Positions 1 through 6,102 of a stretch of DNA of 6,304 bases are shown here, piece by piece. The position numbers were made by a program, and so were the translations under genes. Source of the DNA: Acidobacteriota bacterium (GTDB lineage Bacteria > Acidobacteriota > UBA890 > WLXD01); contig JACZXM010000196.1 of assembly GCA_022571615.1 (NCBI GenBank), positions 1 through 6,304 of the forward strand, read 5' to 3'. The notes under the pieces were generated by a model, which searched no databases, had not been told where the DNA came from, and saw only the letters and a program-made list of their open reading frames with translations. How positions within the stretch are numbered: position 1 is the first letter of the stretch; each line of letters starts with the position of its first letter.

Positions 1-1
1 C

Positions 2-523
2 CGGGAAGAAGTCATGGCCCTGGCAGATCCGCGGCGAAAAGCCAAGTCCGACTACGTCTTTGCCAGCGGAACTATGAACGGCAATCCCATCGGGTGTGCA
101 GCGGGGCTGGTTACTCTGAACGAACTGGAGAAGGAAGGAGTCTATCCCCGGCTGTACGAGATCTCGGATCGGCTCCGGAAGGGCCTGGAAGATATCGGCA
201 AGAGCCTGGGGATCCCCTTCCAAGTTATCGGCGAAGGGCCGGTGCTGCAGCCCATTTTCACCGAGGCGCAGATCCGCACCCACACCGATGGGCTGCAGGC
301 CGATGCAGAGGCCGCCCGGAGATTCGGGGTGGAGTTGATCCGCCGCGGAGTCTTCGCAGCTCCGGGCGGGAAGCTCTACCTCTCAACGGCACACACCGCC
401 GAGGACGTGGACCGGACTCTGCAGGCGGCAGAAGAGTCGCTGCAGGTGGTGAGGAGCACGCTCTCGGATACCGTGAGTGCAGGTGATCGAAGATCTGGCG
501 AGCTGGCTGCTCAAAGGAACTGA
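2..523 (+). CDS. Class III PLP aminotransferase, glutamate-1-semialdehyde aminomutase-like (3' part only)
   Basis: The reading frame is open from the left edge (codons begin at base 2) to TGA 521-523, so this is the C-terminal ~173 residues of a protein of probably 420-460. The diagnostic stretch is SGTMNGNPIGCAAGL, the conserved GT-x-x-GNP segment of glutamate-1-semialdehyde aminomutase and related class III aminotransferases. It is followed by the amphipathic helices and small C-terminal domain of that fold (GVFAAPGGKLYLSTAHTAEDVDRTL). The PLP-binding lysine normally lies shortly before this segment and is outside the window. Known family members transfer amino groups or isomerise glutamate-1-semialdehyde; the substrate here cannot be told. 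The next ORF starts 28 nt downstream on the same strand and begins with a 3-hydroxyacyl-CoA dehydrogenase domain, so a catabolic amino/acyl-CoA operon is more likely than haem synthesis (inference). Base composition is less GC-rich than the purine genes to the right. Family call firm, substrate unknown. Confidence 0.85.
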   Translation, partial: REEVMALADPRRKAKSDYVFASGTMNGNPIGCAAGLVTLNELEKEGVYPRLYEISDRLRKGLEDIGKSLGIPFQVIGEGPVLQPIFTEAQIRTHTDGLQADAEAARRFGVELIRRGVFAAPGGKLYLSTAHTAEDVDRTLQAAEESLQVVRSTLSDTVSAGDRRSGELAAQRN

Positions 524-551
524 CGGCGAACTATAGTCGGGACACGGATGG

Positions 552-1220
552 ATGGAACAGGATCTCTTTCTCGAAAAGACAGCGGTGATCGGCGGTGGTC
601 TGATGGGCAGCCAGATCACCCTGTTGCTGGCCCTTGGCAGCAGTGAAACGGTACTGGCGAGCCGTCGACAGGAGACTCTGGACCGCGCCCTGGATAACAT
701 ACGCCGTTACGCAGAGGATCTGCAGCGACACGATCAGTTGAGGGGAGAGACAGCCGAAGCCGTCATCGGGCGCATCCGCACGACGACCGAGTTGGAGGTC
801 GCGGTCGAGGCAGCAGAGTTCGTCGTTGAATCCATCACAGAAAACCTCGAGGCCAAACAGGAGCTGTTCTCGCGCATGGATGCGATGGCGCCAAGAGAGA
901 CGGTGCTGGCGAGCAACACATCCGGCCTGCCTATAACCAGCCTGGGCGAGCGCATGGTCCACCAGGATCGCATAGCGGGCTCTCACTTCTTCCAGCCCGC
1001 ACATATCGTGCCGGTCCTGGAGGTCATCCGGGGTCGGAAGACTTCGGACGAGGCCATGGACCGAACCTGTGAGATCTGGAAGCGGCTGGGGAGGATCACC
1101 CTGCGCGTGAATAAGGATGTACCCGGCTTTTTGTGCGGCCGTCTTCAGCACGCCGTCATTCGGGAAGCCGTGCACCTGCTGGTTTCCGGCGTGGCCGACG
1201 CCGAGACCATCGACCTGGTC
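552..1220 (+). other. 3-hydroxyacyl-CoA dehydrogenase, NAD-binding domain segment (3' truncated)
   Basis: This is the left part of the chimeric ORF. A Rossmann nucleotide-binding motif, AVIGGGLMGS, lies at residues 11-20. The family block VLASNTSGLPIT is at 118-129. GSHFFQPAHIVPVLEVI (143-159) supplies the catalytic His145, with Glu157 twelve residues later, the same spacing as the His-Glu dyad of human SCHAD. NKDVPGFLCGRLQHAVIREA (187-206) and the run to ETID (218-221) match the start of the C-terminal domain, after which the family pattern is lost. A complete enzyme would need roughly another 60-100 residues. Known relatives oxidise L-3-hydroxyacyl-CoA or related hydroxy acids with NAD+; the substrate is not inferable. 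Together with the preceding aminotransferase it may represent a catabolic operon that is cut off here. Confidence 0.85.
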
Positions 1221-2048
1221 GCCGCCGGCCCCGGCGGCGCCGCTACCGGATACACCTCGCGCCTGCCGTGGCCCGCCGCACCGTGCCGGCAGTGCATCTT
1301 CGAGCAGGTCTACTTCGCCCGCCCCGATAGCAACCTGTACGGCAGCTCGGTGCTGGAGGCGCGCAAGGAGATGGGCCGCATCCTGTCGATCGAAGCCCCG
1401 GTACAGGCCGACGTGGTCGTGCCGGTGCCCGACGGTGGGGTCAACGCGGCGCTCGGGTTCGCCCGCAACACTGGGATCCCATTCGAGATGGCGCTCATCC
1501 GCAACCACTACGTCGGACGGACCTTCATCGAGCCGCGCCAGGCGATCCGGCATTTTGGAGTCAAGGTGAAGCTCAACCCGGTGCGCAGCCTGATCGAGGG
1601 CAAGCGCGTGGTGCTGGTGGACGATTCGATCGTGCGCGGCACTACCTCGGGCAAGATCGTCGAGATGCTCCGCAATGTCGGAGCGCGCGAGGTCCATATG
1701 CGGGTATCCTCGCCCCCCTATCAGTCTCCTTGCTACTACGGCATCGACACCCCGCGCAAGGACGACCTGGTGGCCGCCAACCTGTCGGTTGACGAGATCC
1801 GCGAGCGAATCAATGCCGACTCGCTCGTTTACCTGAGCCTGGAGGGGTTGCGCCGCGCGGTGACCGGCGGGCAGAGCGACTTCTGCGTTGCCTGCTTCAC
1901 CGGCCAGTACCCGACGCCGCTCAACGACGAGCTCGAAGCGCGGATGGAGCGGTTCAGCCCGGTGGGGGCCGGCCCGGCGACCGCTGTGCCCGAGCGAGAG
2001 AGAACGGTGCGGGAGCCAGGAGTGAGCGCAGCGGGAGGAGTGCGTTGA
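552..2048 (+). CDS. purF: Chimeric ORF: 3-hydroxyacyl-CoA dehydrogenase N-half joined in frame to amidophosphoribosyltransferase (PurF) C-half
   Basis: This is a single uninterrupted 498-codon ORF from ATG 552 to TGA 2046-2048; only a weak Shine-Dalgarno precedes the ATG. Residues 1 to ~222 are the NAD-binding part of a 3-hydroxyacyl-CoA dehydrogenase. Residues ~244-470 are the phosphoribosyltransferase domain of PurF, which makes 5-phosphoribosylamine from PRPP in the first committed step of purine synthesis. The dehydrogenase lacks its C-terminal dimerisation domain. PurF lacks its entire N-terminal glutaminase domain (about 230 residues, including the nucleophilic Cys). Neither missing part is found elsewhere in the window. 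The 3' end overlaps the purM start by 4 nt, as expected of a genuine purF. The join is probably a clone or assembly chimera, or a deletion; a functional fusion is unlikely. If expressed as is, the PurF half could at best use free ammonia. The ORF is certain; its biological reality as one gene is doubtful. Confidence 0.75.
   Translation: MEQDLFLEKTAVIGGGLMGSQITLLLALGSSETVLASRRQETLDRALDNIRRYAEDLQRHDQLRGETAEAVIGRIRTTTELEVAVEAAEFVVESITENLEAKQELFSRMDAMAPRETVLASNTSGLPITSLGERMVHQDRIAGSHFFQPAHIVPVLEVIRGRKTSDEAMDRTCEIWKRLGRITLRVNKDVPGFLCGRLQHAVIREAVHLLVSGVADAETIDLVAAGPGGAATGYTSRLPWPAAPCRQCIFEQVYFARPDSNLYGSSVLEARKEMGRILSIEAPVQADVVVPVPDGGVNAALGFARNTGIPFEMALIRNHYVGRTFIEPRQAIRHFGVKVKLNPVRSLIEGKRVVLVDDSIVRGTTSGKIVEMLRNVGAREVHMRVSSPPYQSPCYYGIDTPRKDDLVAANLSVDEIRERINADSLVYLSLEGLRRAVTGGQSDFCVACFTGQYPTPLNDELEARMERFSPVGAGPATAVPERERTVREPGVSAAGGVR
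1220..1239. repeat. Perfect GC-only inverted repeat at the dehydrogenase/PurF junction
   Basis: The arms CGCCGCCGG (1220-1228) and CCGGCGGCG (1231-1239) are exact reverse complements separated by CC. As a hairpin this would be a G/C-only stem of 8 bp or more with a tiny loop. It lies just after the last residue with dehydrogenase similarity and before the first PurF motif, so it marks the suspected breakpoint. GC-rich palindromes are known sites of polymerase stops, template switching and compression errors; a causal role here is inference. Confidence 0.7.
1240..2048 (+). other. purF: Amidophosphoribosyltransferase, PRTase domain with 4Fe-4S cysteines (5' truncated)
   Basis: This is the right part of the chimeric ORF; the left limit is approximate. 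Recognisable PurF sequence begins at APCRQCIFEQVYFARPDS (residues 243-260) and continues through VPVPDGG (290-296) and RNHYVGRTFIEP (317-328). The PRPP-binding loop is VVLVDDSIVRGTTS (353-366). Cys246, Cys394, Cys445 and Cys448 fall in the contexts CIFE, SPCYYG and DFCVACFTGQYPT. These correspond to the four ligands of the 4Fe-4S cluster in Bacillus subtilis PurF (236, 382, 437, 440), so this is the Fe-S, oxygen-sensitive type and not the E. coli type. A ~30-residue low-complexity tail ends in GGVR. The glutaminase domain that should precede it is absent. purM follows with a 4-nt overlap. Confidence 0.9.
2033..2040 (+). promoter_or_regulatory. Strong Shine-Dalgarno that fixes the TTG start of purM
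   Basis: GGGAGGAG ends 4 nt before TTG 2045-2047. No other start codon in this frame has a comparable site upstream of the conserved LTYKDSGVD segment. The site lies inside the last codons of the purF ORF, so purM initiation is probably coupled to purF termination through the TTGA overlap. Confidence 0.7.
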
Positions 2049-3088
2049 GCCAGCGCCCCGAGCAGCTCACCTACAAGGACTCTGGAGTCGATCGCGACGC
2101 AGCCGACGCCGCCAAGGCTCGCATCGGGGAGCTGGTGCGCAGTACCCATACCCGCGGCGTCGTTGGCGAGTTCGGCGCCTTCGGGGGCTGCTTCCGCGTC
2201 GATCCCGACCCCGACGGCACGATCCTGGTGGCCTCGGCCGACGGCGTGGGCACCAAGCTCAAGGTGGCGGTCATGGCCGGCGTGCACGACACCGTGGGCT
2301 ACGACCTGGTAGCGCACTGCGCCGACGACATCCTCGCCTCCGGGGCGCTGCCGCTGTTTTTTCTCGATTATCTGGCGCTCGGGAAGATGGAGCCGGGTGT
2401 GGCCGAGCAGGTGGTGCAAGGCGTGGCCCGAGCCTGTCGCGACGTCGGTGCCGCGTTGCTCGGCGGCGAGACCGCCGAGATGCCCGACATGTACGCCGCC
2501 GGCGAATACGATCTGGCCGGCTTCATCGTCGGCCGGGCGGTGCGTCCTGAGCCGCTCGATGGCTCTGCCATCCAGTCCGGTGACCGATTGATCGGGCTGG
2601 CCTCCAACGGCCTGCACACCAACGGCTACACCCTGGTGCGCAAGATCCTGTTCGATCTTGCGGGCATGGGGATCCAGGACCCGGTGCCGGAGTGGGGCCG
2701 GAGCGTGGCCGAGGAGCTGCTGCGTCCACACCGCTCATACGTTGCCACGCTGCGCCTGGCGCTGCAGCGCGGCGACCTGTTGGGGTTGGCCCACATCACC
2801 GGTGGCGGGATACCGGGAAACCTGCCGCGGATCCTACCGCAGGGCTGTGGGGCTCGGGTCGATACCTCCGCCTGGCGGCGGCCGCCGGTGTTCACGAGCC
2901 TGCAGCGCCTGGGCAGTGTGCCGGAGCTCGATATGTGGGAGACCTTCAACATGGGCATCGGCATGATCGCCGTGGTGCGCCTCGATCGCGTCGCGGAGCT
3001 GACCGCAGAGTGGACCGAGGCCGGCGAGGAAGTCTTCGAGCTTGGCGAGATCACCGCCGGGCAGGGCGTGAGCCTGGAAGGCATCTGA
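2045..3088 (+). CDS. purM: Phosphoribosylformylglycinamidine cyclo-ligase (AIR synthetase)
   Basis: This cytosolic enzyme catalyses ATP-dependent ring closure of FGAM to aminoimidazole ribotide, step 5 of de novo purine synthesis. The 347 residues match the usual family length of about 340-355. PurM blocks appear in order: LTYKDSGVD (8-16), the ATP-site segment ADGVGTKLKVA (65-75), DDILASGALPLFFLDYLALG (94-113), LLGGETAEMPDMY (138-150), LASNGLHTNGYTLVRK (185-200), ITGGGIPGNLPRILP (251-265) and NMGIGMIAVV (302-311). In the block usually written MCVNDI this protein has HCADDI, so Asp replaces the common Asn at residue 94; the rest is canonical. The start is TTG 2045, supported by the GGGAGGAG site and by a 4-nt overlap with the upstream stop. 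purN begins 2 nt after the TGA, so the two are clearly co-transcribed. Product call is firm. Confidence 0.96.
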   Translation: MSQRPEQLTYKDSGVDRDAADAAKARIGELVRSTHTRGVVGEFGAFGGCFRVDPDPDGTILVASADGVGTKLKVAVMAGVHDTVGYDLVAHCADDILASGALPLFFLDYLALGKMEPGVAEQVVQGVARACRDVGAALLGGETAEMPDMYAAGEYDLAGFIVGRAVRPEPLDGSAIQSGDRLIGLASNGLHTNGYTLVRKILFDLAGMGIQDPVPEWGRSVAEELLRPHRSYVATLRLALQRGDLLGLAHITGGGIPGNLPRILPQGCGARVDTSAWRRPPVFTSLQRLGSVPELDMWETFNMGIGMIAVVRLDRVAELTAEWTEAGEEVFELGEITAGQGVSLEGI

Positions 3089-3090
3089 CC

Positions 3091-3684
3091 GTGAATCTCG
3101 GGGTGCTGATCTCGGGGCGGGGCTCCAACATGGTGGCCTTGGCTCAGGCATGCGCGCGCGATGACTACCCCGCCCAGATCGCGGTCGTCGTCTCCAACCA
3201 GCCGGGGGTCGCCGGCCTCGACAAGGCCGCTGCGATGGGTCTATCGACCGAGCTGATCGATCACCGCGACTTCCCCGATCGCGACGCCTTCGAAGCCCGC
3301 CTTATCGAACTGCTCCAGCAGCACAACGTGCAGCTGGTTTGCCTGGCCGGCTTCATGCGCCTGCTCTCGCGTCGGTTCATCGAGGCCTTCCGCGACCACA
3401 TTCTCAACATCCACCCCTCGCTTCTGCCGTCGTTCCCCGGCCTACGCGTCCACGAGCAAGCGCTCGAACACGGCGTCCGGATCTCCGGCTGCACCGTGCA
3501 TCTGGTGACCGAGGATCTGGATGCTGGCCCGATTCTTCTGCAGGCAGCAGTCCCCGTGCAGCAGGACGACAGCGTCGACGCGCTCGCAGCCCGCATCCTG
3601 GAGCAGGAGCACCAGATTTACCCCGAGGCGGTGCGGTTGTTCGTCGAGGGATATCTCAACCCGCACGGTGCGCTGAGCATCTAG
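3091..3684 (+). CDS. purN: Phosphoribosylglycinamide formyltransferase (GART, 10-formyl-THF dependent)
   Basis: PurN transfers a formyl group from 10-formyltetrahydrofolate to GAR, giving FGAR, step 3 of purine synthesis. From GTG 3091 the protein is 197 residues, a normal PurN length. The phosphate-binding motif LISGRGSNM lies at 6-14, VSNQPGVAGLDKA at 34-46, LVCLAGFMRLLS at 82-93 and LNIHPSLLPSFPGL at 105-118. The catalytic residues Asn106, His108 and Asp144 (in EDLDAGPIL) carry the same numbers as in E. coli PurN, which supports this start. GGAAGG (3076-3081), inside the end of purM, is a good ribosome site 9 nt before the GTG. The frame stays open upstream to 2692, but that part is out-of-frame purM and is not coding. 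The gene is followed by a gap of 121 nt before tyrS, so it probably ends the purine operon. No U-tract terminator is visible after it. Confidence 0.96.
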   Translation: MNLGVLISGRGSNMVALAQACARDDYPAQIAVVVSNQPGVAGLDKAAAMGLSTELIDHRDFPDRDAFEARLIELLQQHNVQLVCLAGFMRLLSRRFIEAFRDHILNIHPSLLPSFPGLRVHEQALEHGVRISGCTVHLVTEDLDAGPILLQAAVPVQQDDSVDALAARILEQEHQIYPEAVRLFVEGYLNPHGALSI

Positions 3685-3733
3685 CTCGGCCTCGATGTGG
3701 CGAACTGAGCGGATCCAGGCCCTTCGCGCGGGC

Positions 3734-3742
3734 TGCTAGACT
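3734..3742 (+). promoter_or_regulatory. Possible extended -10 promoter for tyrS
   Basis: TGCTAGACT is a TGn-extended -10 hexamer (TAGACT at 3737-3742) in the purN-tyrS gap. No good -35 lies 16-18 nt upstream, which is tolerable for an extended -10. Transcription would start near 3748-3750, leaving a leader of about 57 nt before the GTG of tyrS. Support is by eye only. Confidence 0.4.
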
Positions 3743-3794
3743 GCCCCATGCCAACTTTCAACGGAGCTCATCAACCCTAGCTGCGACCCTCACC

Positions 3795-3798
3795 GGAG
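3795..3798 (+). promoter_or_regulatory. Ribosome binding site favouring the GTG start of tyrS
   Basis: GGAG lies 7 nt before GTG 3806. The in-frame ATG at 3833, nine codons later, has no purine-rich site before it. The GTG start is therefore preferred, although initiation at 3833 would also leave the whole catalytic domain intact. Confidence 0.55.
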
Positions 3799-3805
3799 CG
3801 GTAAC

Positions 3806-5032
3806 GTGCCGTTTGCGCCCGTCAACGAACAGATGGATATCCTGCGCCGCGGGGTCGTGGACTTGGTGAGCGAGGAGGAGCTGTCGGCCAAGCTGCAGCG
3901 ATCGATCGAGACCGACACCGGGTTGGTGGTGAAAGTGGGGTTTGATCCCTCGTCGCCCGACATTCATCTTGGCCACACGGTGGTGATCCGCAAGATGAAG
4001 CAGTTCCAGGACCTCGGTCACGAGGTGGTGTTCGTAGTGGGCGATTTCACTGCCATGATCGGCGACCCCTCGGGCAAGTCCAAGACGCGGCCGCAGCTTT
4101 CAGCCGAGCAGATCCGCGAGCACGCCCGCACCTATCAGCAGCAGGCATTCAAGATCCTCGATCCGGCCCACTCGCGCACCGAGTTCAACTCCACCTGGCT
4201 CGATAAACTAGGCGCCGCGGGCCTCATCCAGCTGGCGGCCAAATACACCGTGGCGCGGATGATGGAGCGCGATGATTTCCGCAAGCGCTACGAGGCTCAG
4301 AAACCGATCGCGGTGCACGAATTTCTGTACCCGCTTGCCCAAGCCTACGACTCGGTGGCGCTCAGGGCCGATGTAGAGATGGGCGGCACCGACCAGCTGT
4401 TCAACCTGCTGGTGGGCCGCGACATCATGCGGGAGTACGGGCTGGCTCCGCAGGTCATTCTCACCATGCCGCTGCTGGTGGGCACCGACGGCGTCGACAA
4501 GATGAGCAAGTCGCTGGGTAACTACATCGCCATCGAGGATCCGCCCGATCAGATGTACGGCAAGATCCTGTCGCTTTCCGATGACACCATGTGGACCTAT
4601 TGGCAACTTTGCACCGGCCGGAACGAGCAACAGGTGCAGGATCTGCAAGCTCAGGTAGACAGCGGAACGCTCCACCCCAAAGCGGTCAAGCAGGAACTGG
4701 CGCGCACCATCGTGAGCGATTACTACGACCCGAACGCAGCACGAGCTGCCGAGAACGAGTTCGAGCAGATCTTCGCGTCCCGCGGGCTACCATCGGAGAT
4801 GCCCGAGCAGGAGTTCACCAGCGAGGGGTCGGTCTGGATCGTGCAAGTGATCCGCGAGTGCGGCTTTGCAACCTCCAGGGGCGAGGCCCGTCGCCTGCTG
4901 GGCCAGGGGGCGGTATCGATCGATGGGCGACGCGTCACCGACCTGGAGGCAACGGTTGCCAACGACGGGGTGGCGCGGGTGCTCAAGGTCGGCAAGCGCC
5001 GGTTCGCCAGGGTCATAGTAACGAAACCATGA
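3806..5032 (+). CDS. tyrS: Tyrosyl-tRNA synthetase, type 2
   Basis: This class I synthetase activates tyrosine with ATP and charges tRNA-Tyr; it is a cytosolic homodimer in known members. The 408 residues suit the type 2 subfamily. GFDPSSPDIHLGHTVVIRKM (45-64) contains the HIGH-type signature HLGH (54-57). VGDFTAMIGDPSGKSKTRP is at about 78-96, GGTDQ at 193-197 carries the tyrosine-site Asp and Gln, and DKMSKSLGNYI contains KMSKS (232-236), where E. coli type 1 has KFGKT. The C-terminal S4 RNA-binding domain covers about 345-405 (TSRGEARRLLGQGAVSIDGR). The GTG start has a GGAG site 7 nt upstream; ATG 3833 (399 residues) is the alternative. It is separated from purN by 121 nt and is probably its own transcription unit. 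No T-box leader is recognisable. It converges with the basic minus-strand gene 138 nt downstream; no convincing terminator was found between them. Confidence 0.96.
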   Translation: MPFAPVNEQMDILRRGVVDLVSEEELSAKLQRSIETDTGLVVKVGFDPSSPDIHLGHTVVIRKMKQFQDLGHEVVFVVGDFTAMIGDPSGKSKTRPQLSAEQIREHARTYQQQAFKILDPAHSRTEFNSTWLDKLGAAGLIQLAAKYTVARMMERDDFRKRYEAQKPIAVHEFLYPLAQAYDSVALRADVEMGGTDQLFNLLVGRDIMREYGLAPQVILTMPLLVGTDGVDKMSKSLGNYIAIEDPPDQMYGKILSLSDDTMWTYWQLCTGRNEQQVQDLQAQVDSGTLHPKAVKQELARTIVSDYYDPNAARAAENEFEQIFASRGLPSEMPEQEFTSEGSVWIVQVIRECGFATSRGEARRLLGQGAVSIDGRRVTDLEATVANDGVARVLKVGKRRFARVIVTKP

Positions 5033-5170
5033 GCCAGTGATGCGAAGCACCAGGCGCTGACGTTCTCTGCGAGCCGCCGGCGCCCGTACGACGTATGCCA
5101 CGACTTCAGCTCAATGTGACGACGAACGGACGCGGCGGAGGTTAGCGTTAGCAGGATCGCCGCCCGGCCT

Positions 5171-5608
5171 CTACTTGCGCAACGCTGCCGCTAGTTGCTC
5201 GACATACTGGTCGACATTCGCCGCTAGCTCATATGCCACTTGCGGATCTCCTCCCGAACGCAAGTTGCGCAGCACGAGCTGATCGCGTTGTAATATCATT
5301 CGTCGCGCTTTGGCCCGGGCGGACTCGCTAATGCGAATACCGGACCGCCGTACGGTGCGCTTGGCCGCATCGCCTTTCCTGGCCACGGTGCGTTGTTTCT
5401 TGCGCCGCCGGCGAGTCCCACCTGACTTCTTCGCCGCAGCGCGTTTCAGTGGCAGCACATAACTGGCGTTGAACGAACGCCGCGCAATGCCGACCAGGCG
5501 TTTATCCGCCTTCTGCGCGGCGCTGAGAAGCTCGTCCATGGTTGCCGCGGGCTTGCGGGCAAACAGGGACGACACCGCTGCCGCAGCTTTTTCACTCTTG
5601 GCAGGCAT
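5171..5608 (-). CDS. Conserved-looking, very basic hypothetical protein with a Lys/Arg-rich centre
   Basis: I do not recognise the family. The 145-residue protein starts at ATG 5608-5606 with AGAGGGG 6 nt upstream, a good ribosome site. I count 36 Lys/Arg against 11 Asp/Glu. It has three parts: an N-terminal Ala-rich, probably helical region of ~55 residues (MDELLSAAQKADKRLVGIAR), a strongly basic stretch at 55-90 (GGTRRRRKKQRTVARKG), and a C-terminal helical part (ILQRDQLVLRNLRSGGDPQVAYELAANVDQYVEQL). There is no signal peptide or membrane segment. This charge layout suggests nucleic-acid binding, for example a nucleoid-associated protein, but that is inference from composition alone. It converges with tyrS and diverges from the rRNA operon. 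High GC at third positions and the clean start support a real gene over the overlapping plus-strand frame. Confidence 0.65.
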   Translation of the reverse strand: MPAKSEKAAAAVSSLFARKPAATMDELLSAAQKADKRLVGIARRSFNASYVLPLKRAAAKKSGGTRRRRKKQRTVARKGDAAKRTVRRSGIRISESARAKARRMILQRDQLVLRNLRSGGDPQVAYELAANVDQYVEQLAAALRK

Positions 5609-5984
5609 GCAATACCCCTCTGTCTATTGTGCCGAAGATACTCCGCGGCCATTTTGTGACCTGGCCAATGTCCGTCTCGCCACGAGCCTTCGGCATGGAT
5701 TGTCGCGCCTAGCCGAAACAATTTCCAGAAAAGCGCCGAGACGCGAACACGATGCTACCTTAGATTACTTAATTATACACATCGGCAAGGAAGGAGAATG
5801 TAGCGGACGCGCTGCTGGCCTCGGCCGGGCTGTCTGCAGGATCCCGGTGCAGGGTATCGAGAGTCGCCTGCTCAGCTCGGTCGGCGACGCGCGAGGTGGC
5901 CCTCCGATACAGCGTGAGCGGGCTTCACGGGAGACGCAACCGGTGAATTTCAACCGCTTGCGCGACTTTTTCGCCCGAGAGTGC

Positions 5985-6012
5985 TTGCGGGCCGGGATTT
6001 CCCTGCTATCAT
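5985..6012 (+). promoter_or_regulatory. Candidate rRNA operon promoter
   Basis: TTGCGG (5985-5990) and TATCAT (6007-6012) are separated by 16 nt, a reasonable sigma-70-type pair about 200 nt before mature 16S. Transcription would begin near 6019, giving a leader of about 195 nt. The -10 matches consensus at four of six positions. The location upstream of leader stems and boxA supports it; no start-site data are available. Confidence 0.5.
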
Positions 6013-6056
6013 CCTCTCTTGTCTCTGAGGGAATTCATCCGCTCTCGGCGGACGCT

Positions 6057-6075
6057 CCCGAACTCCGGTTCGCGG
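6057..6075 (+). other. rRNA leader hairpin with cUCCGg tetraloop
   Basis: CGAAC (6059-6063) and GTTCG (6068-6072) pair perfectly around TCCG, giving the very stable C(UNCG)G tetraloop class. Two more C-G pairs are possible past a single bulged C at 6073. An outer pairing of CATCCG (6036-6041) with CGGATG (6095-6100) encloses it. It probably folds co-transcriptionally in the pre-rRNA leader; its role in processing is inferred. Confidence 0.5.
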
Positions 6076-6102
6076 GGCGGCTACGCCCTGAAAACGGATG
6101 GG

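Noticed and set aside
531..1697. 388-codon open frame on the minus strand
   Set aside because: It is antisense to the recognised dehydrogenase and PurF domains; its translation is His/Asp/Arg-rich with no family motif, typical of a high-GC shadow frame.
552..2048. A genuine bifunctional dehydrogenase-phosphoribosyltransferase enzyme
   Set aside because: Both partners lack essential domains and the pathways are unrelated. The join coincides with a palindrome and a composition change. Being in frame occurs by chance in about one of three joins.
1829..2731. 300-codon open frame on the minus strand
   Set aside because: It is antisense to purF/purM, with no domain or plausible ribosome site.
2692..3090. 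N-terminal extension of purN
   Set aside because: This part is out-of-frame purM; real PurN begins at GTG 3091, where catalytic residue numbering matches E. coli.
3719..3733. GCCC/GGGC stem as a terminator after purN
   Set aside because: It has only 4 bp and no T-run, and it overlaps the candidate tyrS promoter region.
3685..3805. T-box riboswitch upstream of tyrS
   Set aside because: The gap is only 121 nt and has no recognisable T-box sequence or terminator/antiterminator pair.
5132..5163. GCGGCG/CGCCGC inverted repeat as a tyrS terminator, with the tandem GTTAGC in its loop
   Set aside because: A 6-bp stem with a 20-nt loop and no T-run is expected by chance at this GC content.
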